DNA of 20,141 nt from an uncultured Psychrobacillus sp. (GTDB lineage Bacteria; Bacillota; Bacilli; Bacillales_A; Planococcaceae). Location of the stretch: assembly GCA_934234185.1 (NCBI GenBank), contig CAKQHO010000054.1:1-20141 (forward strand), written 5' to 3'. A program made the translations under genes and the position numbers. Below the pieces are notes generated by a model. The model saw only the letters and a program-made list of their open reading frames with translations. It searched no databases and was not told the origin of the DNA. This document shows positions 1 to 5,892 of this stretch, piece after piece. Position 1 is the first letter of the stretch, and the number at the start of each line of letters is the position of its first letter.

Positions 1-248
1 GTAAGAAGTTTCCCGTTAGGTGGAAACTTTATTGTAAGTTCATATTTCCCATTCACTTTCTTAGGAGTTAAAGGTGGCTCTCCTTCTTGATTATAGTATA
101 TATGATAGCACTTGCCTTCGAAGTCACTCGGTACATAATAAATTATTGTAGTGTTATTTTTAGGATTGTTATAATAGTTAATTAAGTATAACGAGATGAA
201 GAGAGCAATAATTAGAAAACAAATTTTTATGAATTTCTTAGTGATCAT
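1..248 (-). CDS. Exported or membrane-anchored protein, DUF6843-like (partial, N-terminal part only)
   Basis: The frame is open from an ATG at 248 to the left edge, giving 82 codons with no stop, so the C-terminus lies outside the window. The start has a good ribosome binding site (AGAGGTG) just upstream. Residues 1-22 are a basic start (ITKKFIK) followed by a hydrophobic stretch, consistent with an uncleaved anchor or signal peptide; I see no lipobox cysteine. The outside part contains YVPSDFEGKCYHIYYNQEG and then KFPPNGKLL. This pattern (a P-x-x-F/Y-x-G segment, a YN-x-x-G-x-P-P segment, then P-x-N-G) resembles the short beta-rich DUF6843 proteins of Bacillales, whose role is unknown. The family call comes from memory of the motif pattern; the exported location is better supported than the family name. 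Confidence 0.6.
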   Translation of the reverse strand, partial: MITKKFIKICFLIIALFISLYLINYYNNPKNNTTIIYYVPSDFEGKCYHIYYNQEGEPPLTPKKVNGKYELTIKFPPNGKLL

Positions 249-593
249 ACAACACCTCTTTTCATCTACATTTTATAATCTTACACGTGGTAAAAGACCA
301 GTTTCTACTATTAAAAGTTCACCAGAAAGGAGCGTTTACTCTTCTTGAATCGATGACCTGTTAGTTCAACAACTTCTTTAAATCCATTCTTGTGTACGTA
401 TTATTATAAGTAGTACCGTCATCATGCTAAAAAGCGCTTTTTTAGAATCTTATGATGTACTTGATTCTCCCCTTTTTTAGCCTATCTTGTTCCGCTAAAC
501 TGCCTCGTTTCTTCTATAAAGAAGTTCTACAAAGAGAGTGTTATCTCCTTCATGGATCAACTCCCCCTGTTAAATCAGTGGTGCTAAGTTGTT
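249..593. other. Gene-poor intergenic stretch
   Basis: I see no convincing reading frame here on either strand; stops are frequent in all frames. The only structure is the A/T-rich inverted repeat at 421-456, listed separately. The minus strand around 465-560 has short protein-like runs broken by stops, which could be a decayed gene or an intergenic repeat, but I cannot assign it. Confidence 0.5.
421..456. repeat. Inverted repeat, possible weak bidirectional terminator
   Basis: CTAAAAA (427-433) pairs with TTTTTAG (439-445) around a GCGC core. An outer ATCAT (421-425) pairs with ATGAT (452-456) across unpaired bases. The T-rich 3' arm could act as a weak terminator in either direction. No gene ends right beside it, so the role is uncertain. 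Confidence 0.3.
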
Positions 594-742
594 CTATTTC
601 TTCCTCAAATGACTACCACATTTGACACCTAAATAAGCAATTATTAAAATAAATATATTTTTATTCCATAATCTCCTGTGATAACCGACAAAATATACCA
701 TGACACAATTAAACCTAATAGAAACAATAAGATGGATTTCAA
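594..742 (-). pseudogene. Small two-helix membrane protein with an apparent one-base frameshift
   Basis: A minus-strand ORF starts at a TTG at 742 behind a good ribosome binding site (CGGGGTG at 751-757, eight bases away). It reads MKSILLFLLGLIVSWYILSV and then a short tail to a stop at 644-646 (32 aa). Shifting by one base after residue 25 (GDY) opens a second hydrophobic segment containing NIFILIIAYLGVKCG and a basic end (HLRKK) before a stop at 594-596. Joined, this is a plausible protein of about 49 aa with two transmembrane helices. The 149-nt span fits loss of one base from a 150-nt gene. I see the hydrophobic pattern and the ribosome binding site; that the gene was once intact is inference. 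It could be a sequencing error or two chance ORFs. I do not recognise the family. Confidence 0.35.
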
Positions 743-876
743 TATATTATCACCCCGTTTGAGTGTGCATTTTTTACCTGTCTCATTAGTTTATATAAAA
801 TTTTTCCCAAACGATACCACCTGAAGAAATAACAATCTCAGCATTTAAGATAGCCTTTTAAGATCATAGAATGTTA

Positions 877-928
877 TTGTCTAGCGCCTTGCCCCTCGAG
901 GTCAAATGTATGAGAACTGTCCTGCCCA
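877..928. repeat. GC-richer block, possibly a degenerate Bacillales intergenic repeat
   Basis: The stretch contains TGTCTAGCGCC, GCCCCTCGAGGTC and GAACTGTCCTGCCC. It is clearly richer in C and G than the surrounding AT-rich DNA. It resembles, from memory, an intergenic repeat common in Bacillus-group genomes that begins TGTCTAGC...CGCC...CCCCTCGAG. The usual second arm is not seen here, so if real it is a partial, decayed copy. No gene frame crosses it. The family assignment is a recollection, not a search result. Confidence 0.35.
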
Positions 929-950
929 CAAATTTCCAGTAATTTTACAT

Positions 951-1083
951 TACTTGCGGTTCAGAAGAGAATACTTGTGGACACTGGTTATTTACTTGCA
1001 CTTTCTCGGATATTACTTGCGAGATACATAGCTTTATGTGCGTTTCGTACACCAATACTTGCGCTAGCGGTTCTTACTAGTAA
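951..1083 (+). repeat. 21-bp periodic repeat with core TACTTGCG (six to seven units)
   Basis: The core TACTTGCG, or a close variant, starts at 951 (TACTTGCGG), 972 (TACTTGTGG), 993 (TACTTGCAC), 1014 (TACTTGCGA), 1035 (TATGTGCGT) and 1056 (TACTTGCGC). The spacing is exactly 21 bp each time. A weak seventh unit (TACTAGTAA) starts at 1075, 19 bp on. The 12 bases between cores are not conserved. The strict spacing equals two helical turns and seven codons, so one forward frame shows a heptad-like x-L-L-A pattern that I regard as a by-product. No flanking CRISPR-like unit structure or cas gene is present. The function is unknown. Confidence 0.75.
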
Positions 1084-1233
1084 GATGCCGGGCGACTCTT
1101 TATTAATCCAAACTTCAACGCCTGACTCTTGTGTTTATGGGGAGGTCATAGGCTATTGTATTGGTGTAATGAAGAAAGTTAATCCAGCTACTTATAAAGT
1201 ATCTGAATAAAAAGATATAATCAATATTCTTTT

Positions 1234-1241
1234 GCTATACT
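1234..1241 (+). promoter_or_regulatory. Possible extended -10 promoter for the leader ORF and oxidoreductase
   Basis: A TG-C-TATACT element lies 10 bases upstream of the GGAGGTG ribosome binding site of the leader ORF. No convincing -35 hexamer is present at the right distance, so this would rely on the extended -10. It is the only promoter-like site I see close to the oxidoreductase gene. Confidence 0.35.
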
Positions 1242-1262
1242 GAAGGTATTGGAGGTGCGTAA

Positions 1263-1295
1263 ATGAGGCTTCTCCTTCACGTAACTTATACATAG
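1263..1295 (+). CDS. 10-codon leader ORF (MRLLLHVTYT)
   Basis: ATG at 1263 follows a near-perfect Shine-Dalgarno (GGAGGTG at 1251-1257, five bases away) and stops at TAG 1293-1295, 14 bases before the oxidoreductase start. The leucine run and the strong ribosome binding site suggest it may be translated, perhaps as a leader peptide or to couple translation to the next gene. No terminator/antiterminator pair is visible between them, so attenuation is not shown. It could equally be a chance short frame. Confidence 0.35.
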   Translation: MRLLLHVTYT

Positions 1296-1309
1296 AAGAG
1301 AGGATAAAG

Positions 1310-2248
1310 ATGAGTAAAACAACATTTGCACTTATTGGTACAGGGATAGTGGGAGAGAGAATCATTAACCAGATTAGAATGAATAAGGATGCTGAAATAG
1401 TGGGTATTTACGATGAAAATAGGGAGAGAATGGTAGAAATTTCTATGAAGTATGGTCTGCCTGCTACTCAAACGTTAGAAGAACTTCTGAGTTTGAATCC
1501 TCATTGGGTATATATTGGGACTCCGCCAATAAGTCACGCGCCTTTAGCTGAGAAGATAGCTGAAAGAGGGATAAATATACTTTCGGAAAAGCCGCTAGCA
1601 CATGATAGGGAAGCTGGCGAGATAATGGTTCGGGCTGCCAACGATGCGGGAGTTCAAACGGCAATGCATTTTCCGCTAATGTACAGTGAAGAGGTGCTGG
1701 AGTTAAAAAGAGCGATCGAGCAAAAGGAATTGGGGAAAATTGTTCGTATTGAGCTTCATACGTATTTTCCTCATTGGCCAAGGAAATGGCAGCAAAACCC
1801 GTGGATAGCCACTAGAGAGCAGGGGGGCTTTATAAGAGAGGTGTTTCCTCACTTCCTTCAGCTTGCTCATCATCTATTTGGAGATATAGAGATTTCTTCT
1901 CATTCCACTTCCTATCCGGAGGATTCTTCGTTATGTGAGACGGGTGTAGTTGCCATTGGTGATGTAGCTGAGAGTATACCGTTGATTTTAAATGGATTGG
2001 CTGGGATAGGGTTAGAAGAAAGATTAGATTTTAAAGTATTTGGAACAGACAAAGTAATGACCCTGCGTAATTGGTCGGAGCTATGGATCAGTGAGAAGGA
2101 TCAGTCTGATGAAAAGATTAACGTGGAAGGAAAATCGTCCAATTTAATAGAAGCCTGCTGTAAAAAGCATAGCGGAGAAGAGGCTTTAATCGTCAGCTTT
2201 GAAGAAGGATTAAAAGTACAGAAGTGGATTGACAAGCTGTTGGGATAA
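1310..2248 (+). CDS. Gfo/Idh/MocA family NAD(P)-dependent oxidoreductase
   Basis: This 312-aa cytosolic protein has an N-terminal Rossmann fold with the dinucleotide-binding loop IGTGIVG (residues 9-15). The family EKP motif (residues 93-95, Lys94 the expected catalytic or substrate lysine) is present, followed by the C-terminal alpha/beta domain. The usual GG-x3-D-x3-H site reads GGFIREVFPH, so the Asp position is Glu177 and the His is His181. Members oxidise or reduce sugars, inositols or related polyols; the substrate cannot be told from sequence and no sugar-metabolism gene is adjacent. The ATG start has an AGAGGAT ribosome binding site. The gene appears to stand alone, behind a 10-codon leader ORF and before a strong terminator. 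The fold assignment is firm; the specific function is unknown. Confidence 0.85.
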   Translation: MSKTTFALIGTGIVGERIINQIRMNKDAEIVGIYDENRERMVEISMKYGLPATQTLEELLSLNPHWVYIGTPPISHAPLAEKIAERGINILSEKPLAHDREAGEIMVRAANDAGVQTAMHFPLMYSEEVLELKRAIEQKELGKIVRIELHTYFPHWPRKWQQNPWIATREQGGFIREVFPHFLQLAHHLFGDIEISSHSTSYPEDSSLCETGVVAIGDVAESIPLILNGLAGIGLEERLDFKVFGTDKVMTLRNWSELWISEKDQSDEKINVEGKSSNLIEACCKKHSGEEALIVSFEEGLKVQKWIDKLLG

Positions 2249-2263
2249 ATAATGAATTAAGTA

Positions 2264-2308
2264 TGCCGAATGGAGGGTGTTAAGCCTCCCATTCGGTTTT
2301 TTTTTTTT
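2264..2308 (+). terminator. Rho-independent terminator of the oxidoreductase gene
   Basis: Arms CCGAATGG...AGG and CCT...CCATTCGG form a GC-containing stem with one bulge around a TGTTAAG-type loop. An uninterrupted run of 12 T (2297-2308) follows. It begins 16 bases after the stop codon and separates this gene from the nitrogen-regulated unit. Confidence 0.9.
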
Positions 2309-2384
2309 ATGTCTATTTCTCTATATAACCACCACCTCATGTTACCTTTCCTTACACAAAATTATGCATTTTCAGAAAATACTG

Positions 2385-2412
2385 TTGACTTCTTTTTGGA
2401 AAGCTGTAAAAT
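2385..2412 (+). promoter_or_regulatory. Probable sigma-A promoter of amt
   Basis: TTGACT (2385-2390), a 16-bp spacer and TAAAAT (2407-2412) give a credible -35/-10 pair with a start near 2419. A second weaker pair, TTGGAA (2396-2401) and TATAAA (2418-2423), overlaps it. Either start would place both nitrogen boxes at or just downstream of the transcription start, an arrangement that favours repression. Confidence 0.55.
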
Positions 2413-2426
2413 AAGAATATAAATAA

Positions 2427-2443
2427 TGTTAAGTTACCTAACA
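2427..2443 (+). promoter_or_regulatory. TnrA/GlnR box 1 upstream of amt
   Basis: TGTTAAGTTACCTAACA fits TGTN-A-N7-T-N-ACA exactly, the consensus shared by the MerR-type nitrogen regulators TnrA and GlnR of Bacillales. It lies 63 to 47 bases before the amt start codon. Upstream of an ammonium transporter, nitrogen control is the expected reading; which of the two proteins binds is not decided by sequence. Confidence 0.8.
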
Positions 2444-2449
2444 TATAAA

Positions 2450-2466
2450 TGTAAAGTAACATAACA
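2450..2466 (+). promoter_or_regulatory. TnrA/GlnR box 2 upstream of amt
   Basis: TGTAAAGTAACATAACA is a second exact match to TGTN-A-N7-T-N-ACA, 23 bp centre to centre from box 1. The two sites are nearly the same sequence and so also form a direct repeat. Paired boxes close to the start codon suggest cooperative binding of two dimers, as known for GlnR at glnRA-type promoters. Confidence 0.8.
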
Positions 2467-2489
2467 TATGATAAAAGGAGGAAAAGAAA

Positions 2490-3755
2490 ATGGATGTAAA
2501 TTACTTAATGGACAGCTTGTGGACCATGGTTGCTGCAATTTTAGTTATTTTTATGATCGGTGGATTTATACTTTTAGAAGCTGGTTCCACAAGAATGAAA
2601 AACGCTGGTCACGTTGCTGGTAAAACAATTTTTACTTTTGGCTTGGCGGCATTAGTTTTCTGGGCGGTAGGATACGCCTTTATCTTCGGGGGGAATGCCA
2701 ACTTCTTTGTGGGGATGACTGACTTCTTTTATTCTGGGGGAATTGCTGAAGGGGATTCGTTGGCAACACCTGTATTCTTTGTTTTCCAGTTAGCCTTTGC
2801 TGGTATCGCTATTACAATAGCACTTGGTGGATTTGCTGAGCGAGCGAAGCTATCAGCCTATGTAGTGTTTACTATTCTATTTGGTATCGTTGTATATCCA
2901 GTAATTGCACACTGGGTATGGGGCGGCGGCTGGTTAAGTGAGCATGGAAAGCAGGATTTTGCTGGATCAACAGTTGTTCACTTGACTGGAGCGATGGCAG
3001 CACTAGCAGCTACTATGATTCTTAAACCACGTATTGGGAAGTACAACAAGGATGGTTCAGCGAATAATTTAGCTGGTCATAACCAAGTGTATACTGCACT
3101 GGGTGTGTTGATCCTTTGGGTAGGCTGGTTTGGATTTAATGCTGGAAGTACGGTTTCTGTAGAAGGTGCATTCTTTGGTTTTGTTGCATTAAACACAATG
3201 CTAGCTGCTGGAGCAGGAGCGGTTGCAGCGACATTTATTTCATGGGTTGTGTTAGGAAAATCAGATATCCCGACGATTTTAAATGGAGCACTTGCGGGAT
3301 TGGTTGCTATTACGGCATCCTGTGCGTTTGTAGAAACTTGGGCTTCTGTAGTAATCGGTTTAATTGCTGGAGTACTAGTATTCTATAGTGCTAGATTCTT
3401 TGAGAAAAGAAAAATCGATGATCCAATTTTTGCTTTATCTGTTCATGGTGCAGCAGGGGTATGGGGGACATTATCTACTGGATTCTTCGCTACACCGGAA
3501 TTAGCTACAACTGGGAAAGCAGGTCTATTCTATGGTGGAGGCTTTGACCAATTGTTAGTTCAGTTAATGGGTGTTGCAGCATGTGGAGCATTCGCTTTTG
3601 CCGTTTCTTATGCTATCCTATTTGTAATGAAGAAAGTAATGGGTGGAATCAGAGTTTCTGAGGAAGAAGAAATCATGGGCTTGGATATGAGCGAGCATGG
3701 TGGATACGGATATCCTGAGCAAATTATTCTAGAGGAGTCTCCTACTAAATCGTAA
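2490..3755 (+). CDS. amt: Ammonium transporter (Amt/MEP/Rh family)
   Basis: This 421-aa integral membrane protein has about 11 hydrophobic helices. It conducts ammonium/ammonia across the cytoplasmic membrane as a trimer. Family hallmarks are present: DFAGSTVVH (157-165) with the structural Asp157 and the first twin His (His164), the second twin His in LSVHGAAG (His319), and gate phenylalanines in FQLAFAG (Phe103) and GWFGFNAG. The C-terminal cytoplasmic tail (EEEEIMGLDMSEHGGYGYP) is the part that contacts PII/GlnK proteins in other Amt transporters. No glnK follows; instead a DUF294 nucleotidyltransferase and an exonuclease do. GGAGG lies eight bases before the ATG. Two TnrA/GlnR boxes upstream indicate nitrogen-limited expression. 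The B. subtilis equivalent is nrgA/amtB. Confidence 0.96.
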   Translation: MDVNYLMDSLWTMVAAILVIFMIGGFILLEAGSTRMKNAGHVAGKTIFTFGLAALVFWAVGYAFIFGGNANFFVGMTDFFYSGGIAEGDSLATPVFFVFQLAFAGIAITIALGGFAERAKLSAYVVFTILFGIVVYPVIAHWVWGGGWLSEHGKQDFAGSTVVHLTGAMAALAATMILKPRIGKYNKDGSANNLAGHNQVYTALGVLILWVGWFGFNAGSTVSVEGAFFGFVALNTMLAAGAGAVAATFISWVVLGKSDIPTILNGALAGLVAITASCAFVETWASVVIGLIAGVLVFYSARFFEKRKIDDPIFALSVHGAAGVWGTLSTGFFATPELATTGKAGLFYGGGFDQLLVQLMGVAACGAFAFAVSYAILFVMKKVMGGIRVSEEEEIMGLDMSEHGGYGYPEQIILEESPTKS

Positions 3756-3798
3756 GAACGGTAAACCGAAAGAGTAAAATATTCATAAGTTGTGAAGG

Positions 3799-3829
3799 GG
3801 TGTCCAAAAGGTTATTACTTTTGGGCGCC
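3799..3829 (+). other. Strong intercistronic hairpin between amt and the DUF294 gene
   Basis: GGTGTCCAAAAG (3799-3810) pairs along all 12 positions with CTTTTGGGCGCC (3818-3829), allowing two G-T pairs, around the loop GTTATTA. No T-run follows, so it is not a standard terminator. More likely it causes pausing or partial termination, or protects the 3' end of amt mRNA. It swallows the upstream GTG at 3800, which argues that the next gene starts at 3845 or 3854 rather than there. Confidence 0.7.
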
Positions 3830-3853
3830 TACTTGTATAAAGGGATGGATACT

Positions 3854-4819
3854 ATGAAATCGTATGAGGAAATAAGAGAGTGGAAGAGTAAAAATATACA
3901 GGACATTCCCGACCCTATTTCTCTTAATGATTTTCATGATCAGGTGATGAGAAAGGTTATGGCAGCCGCAAAGGAAAAAATGGGTCAGCCTCCTTGCTCC
4001 TTTGTGTGGTTTATTACCGGCAGTGGAGGAAGACTAGAGCAGGGTTTCGTTAGTGATCAGGATCATGGGATTATATATGCCACAGGAGATGAAGAGACTA
4101 GACGCTATTTCCATTTGCTTGGAGAAGAGGTTTCCATGGGGCTAAATATAGTCGGCTATCCGTACTGTACTGGTAAAGTAATGAGCTCTAATCCATTATG
4201 GTGTAGGTCGCAAATGGAGTGGGAGGAGCAGCTGCTCTATTGGATGAGGGATGGTAGCTTTGAGGCCATCCGTTATTTGCAAATCTTTATGGATGCTAGG
4301 GCTTTATGCGGAGCAGCTGGGTTTATTCATCAATTAAAATCAGTAGTATTCAACTATCAACATAATAATTCTGCATTGCTTCAGCGATTTGTCGACAATA
4401 TTATGCATGTGAAGAATGTGATTGGACCTTTAGGTCAGCTTCTTGTGGAACAGTACGGGGAGCACCAAGGGAGTATAAACTTGAAGTATGCGGCTTTTCT
4501 CCCTTATGTGAATGCCGTGCGCTTACTTAGCATTAAAGAAGGAGTGTATGAAACCTCCACGCTTGATAGGATAAGTGAGCTAATATCTATTCAGAGCTAC
4601 GAAAAACTGCTTCTAAATGGGGAAAAAAATTTTAGTGATTTACTTACATTCCGTATGTCGCTCTTTCGTGGTGGCTCCTACGAGGATACGCAATATGTAA
4701 ATGTAGAAAAGCTGACACGACAAGAGAAAAAGGATATTAAGCGAATTGTAAGGGATGGCAAGAGGTTTCATGATGAGGTAACTGCTTTATTAAAAAAGGG
4801 TGATGATGATGGCATTTGA
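3854..4819 (+). CDS. DUF294-type (GlnD-like) nucleotidyltransferase
   Basis: From ATG 3854 this is a 321-aa soluble protein. GSGGRLEQGFVSDQDHGIIY is the nucleotidyltransferase core, at residues 56-75 in this numbering. It has the G-S loop, an Arg/Glu, and the metal-binding pair Asp68 and Asp70, as in the GlnD uridylyltransferase superfamily and DUF294 proteins. The rest is a helical DUF294 C-terminal (putative substrate-binding) domain. The usual N-terminal CBS or cyclic-nucleotide sensor domains of many DUF294 proteins are absent. ATG 3854 is preferred because AGGGATGG is about seven bases upstream; ATG 3845 and GTG 3800 are in frame, but the GTG sits inside a hairpin. It lies behind amt and overlaps the exonuclease gene. 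It probably transfers a nucleotide to a protein or small molecule; the target is unknown. Confidence 0.82.
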   Translation: MKSYEEIREWKSKNIQDIPDPISLNDFHDQVMRKVMAAAKEKMGQPPCSFVWFITGSGGRLEQGFVSDQDHGIIYATGDEETRRYFHLLGEEVSMGLNIVGYPYCTGKVMSSNPLWCRSQMEWEEQLLYWMRDGSFEAIRYLQIFMDARALCGAAGFIHQLKSVVFNYQHNNSALLQRFVDNIMHVKNVIGPLGQLLVEQYGEHQGSINLKYAAFLPYVNAVRLLSIKEGVYETSTLDRISELISIQSYEKLLLNGEKNFSDLLTFRMSLFRGGSYEDTQYVNVEKLTRQEKKDIKRIVRDGKRFHDEVTALLKKGDDDGI

Positions 4820-5531
4820 ACCATTTTTCCAAATATTAAGAGGGATTCAAGCGAGAAGGCCAAATGCTCGCATTAGTGGTATTCAAAATGCCCATCAGAT
4901 TGCCTTTTTACGTAACCTTCAAAAGGAGATGAAGCAGGAGGACGCCCTGTCACTACCTCTTCAGGAACTCAAGGTTGTAGTATTTGATATAGAAACTACT
5001 GGCTTTTTCCCTGAAAAAGGTGATGGTATCATTTCCATTGGAGCAACAAAAATGAAGGGTGGAGATTTGATCGAGGAGGAATCCTTTTATTCGCTAGTTC
5101 GCTATGATAAAGCGGTGCCACCAGAAATTGAAGAGCTGACAGGGATTACGACAGCACAGGCAGAGGCTTCGCCGGAATTGTCAGATATATTCATCAGGTT
5201 CATGGAATTTAAAGAGGATTCTACACTAGTGGCCCATCATGCCCAGCACGAACGAGCCTTTATGCATCATGCTAGCTCAAAGCTTTTTAAAACACCTTTT
5301 ACACATCGCATTGTGGATACGTCCTTTTTATTTAAAGCAATGGACCCTGAAGTACAATTGCTCACTTTAGATGATTGGTGCCGATTTAATGATATTCCGA
5401 TTATAGGAAGGCATCACGCACTAGGAGATGCGAAAATGACCGCAAAGCTTTGGAGCATTTATGTCAATAAAGCGATGGAAAATGGCTGTGAAACATTGAG
5501 AGATGTATACGAACGTTATTCAAGGATATAA
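4809..5531 (+). CDS. DEDDh-family 3'-5' exonuclease (DnaQ/PolC epsilon-like)
   Basis: This protein of about 240 aa has an ExoI motif FDIETTGFF (Asp63 and Glu65 counting from the GTG at 4800) and an ExoIII motif HHALGDA (His205, Asp210). The ExoII site, normally AHN-x2-FD, reads AHHAQHERAF, with His for Asn and Glu151 in place of the catalytic Asp. Helical sequence of about 55 residues precedes the domain and has no recognised motif. GTG 4800 and ATGs at 4803, 4806 and 4809 are all in frame; 4809 gives the best spacing from AAAAAAGGG. It overlaps the end of the DUF294 gene by 11 bases, so coupled translation is likely. It would hydrolyse the 3' end of DNA or RNA. Its link to an ammonium transporter and a nucleotidyltransferase is unusual. 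The fold is confident, the substrate is not. Confidence 0.87.
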   Translation: MAFEPFFQILRGIQARRPNARISGIQNAHQIAFLRNLQKEMKQEDALSLPLQELKVVVFDIETTGFFPEKGDGIISIGATKMKGGDLIEEESFYSLVRYDKAVPPEIEELTGITTAQAEASPELSDIFIRFMEFKEDSTLVAHHAQHERAFMHHASSKLFKTPFTHRIVDTSFLFKAMDPEVQLLTLDDWCRFNDIPIIGRHHALGDAKMTAKLWSIYVNKAMENGCETLRDVYERYSRI

Positions 5532-5532
5532 G

Positions 5533-5563
5533 GGGGGAGTAACTGTGGCTAGCTCCTCTTTTT
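5533..5563 (+). terminator. Probable terminator of the amt-DUF294-exonuclease unit
   Basis: GGGGAG (5534-5539) pairs with CTCCTC (5553-5558) with one G-T pair, and TTTTT follows (5559-5563). It starts right after the exonuclease stop codon. The stem is short with a long loop, so termination may be partial. Confidence 0.5.
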
Positions 5564-5661
5564 GATATGTTGGGAAGTGGGGACTGACATTTTTTAATAA
5601 TAGCGAGGGTGATTGTAGAAAAAATGACGACCATATTTCTAAACGGCCGCCTTCGTGTTTT

Positions 5662-5850
5662 CTACGTTTTTCTTTGGATAATATAAAAAAGTTGAGTAAT
5701 AACAATAGTTAGCCAAAGGGTGATAACGAAACCAAAGCCTATCATAAATTGCTGATAGGTTTCTAAATTTTCCAGCAGCCAAAAGGGAATAGAAAATAAA
5801 AAGGCTCCGGAGAATAATAATAGAAGAGCTATGCTCAGATGTTTTTCCAA
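5662..5850 (-). CDS. Small two-helix membrane protein of unknown function
   Basis: This 62-aa protein has two clear hydrophobic segments, about residues 6-25 (IALLLLFSGAFLFSIPFWLL) and 35-57 (a FMIGFGFVITLWLTIVITQL run), and a basic end (IQRKT). Both ends are predicted cytoplasmic. The start is TTG at 5850, chosen because GGGAGGT lies seven bases upstream. A longer overlapping frame on the same strand (5639-5881) lacks this composition and ribosome binding site and is probably spurious. It follows the RraA-like gene by 42 bases in the same direction, so the two are probably co-transcribed. I do not recognise the family. Confidence 0.65.
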   Translation of the reverse strand: MEKHLSIALLLLFSGAFLFSIPFWLLENLETYQQFMIGFGFVITLWLTIVITQLFYIIQRKT

Positions 5851-5892
5851 TAAGATGACCTCCCAAAGATCGCAGTAACATTCAGAATGAAG

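Noticed and set aside
465..560. Minus-strand fragments around 465-560 suggestive of a decayed gene or intergenic repeat
   Set aside because: I cannot name a family or find a second copy in the window, and stops break every frame.
786..857. Minus-strand 23-codon open stretch ending KFYIN that looks protein-like
   Set aside because: It is bounded by stops and has no start; at this length it is expected by chance, although it could be the end of a decayed gene.
951..1083. CRISPR array reading of the repeats
   Set aside because: The conserved part is about 8 bp and the spacers 12-13 bp, far below CRISPR sizes, and no cas genes are present.
977..1210. Plus-strand 77-aa frame starting at GTG across the 21-bp repeats
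   Set aside because: It has no ribosome binding site. Its L-L-A heptad look comes from a 21-bp repeat being a multiple of three, and the rest resembles no protein I know.
1464..1781. Minus-strand 105-aa frame inside the oxidoreductase gene
   Set aside because: It is a shadow of a well-supported coding gene, with no ribosome binding site or recognisable domain.
5639..5881. Minus-strand 80-aa frame overlapping the small membrane protein
   Set aside because: The overlapping 62-aa frame has two clear transmembrane helices and a well-placed ribosome binding site; this one has neither.
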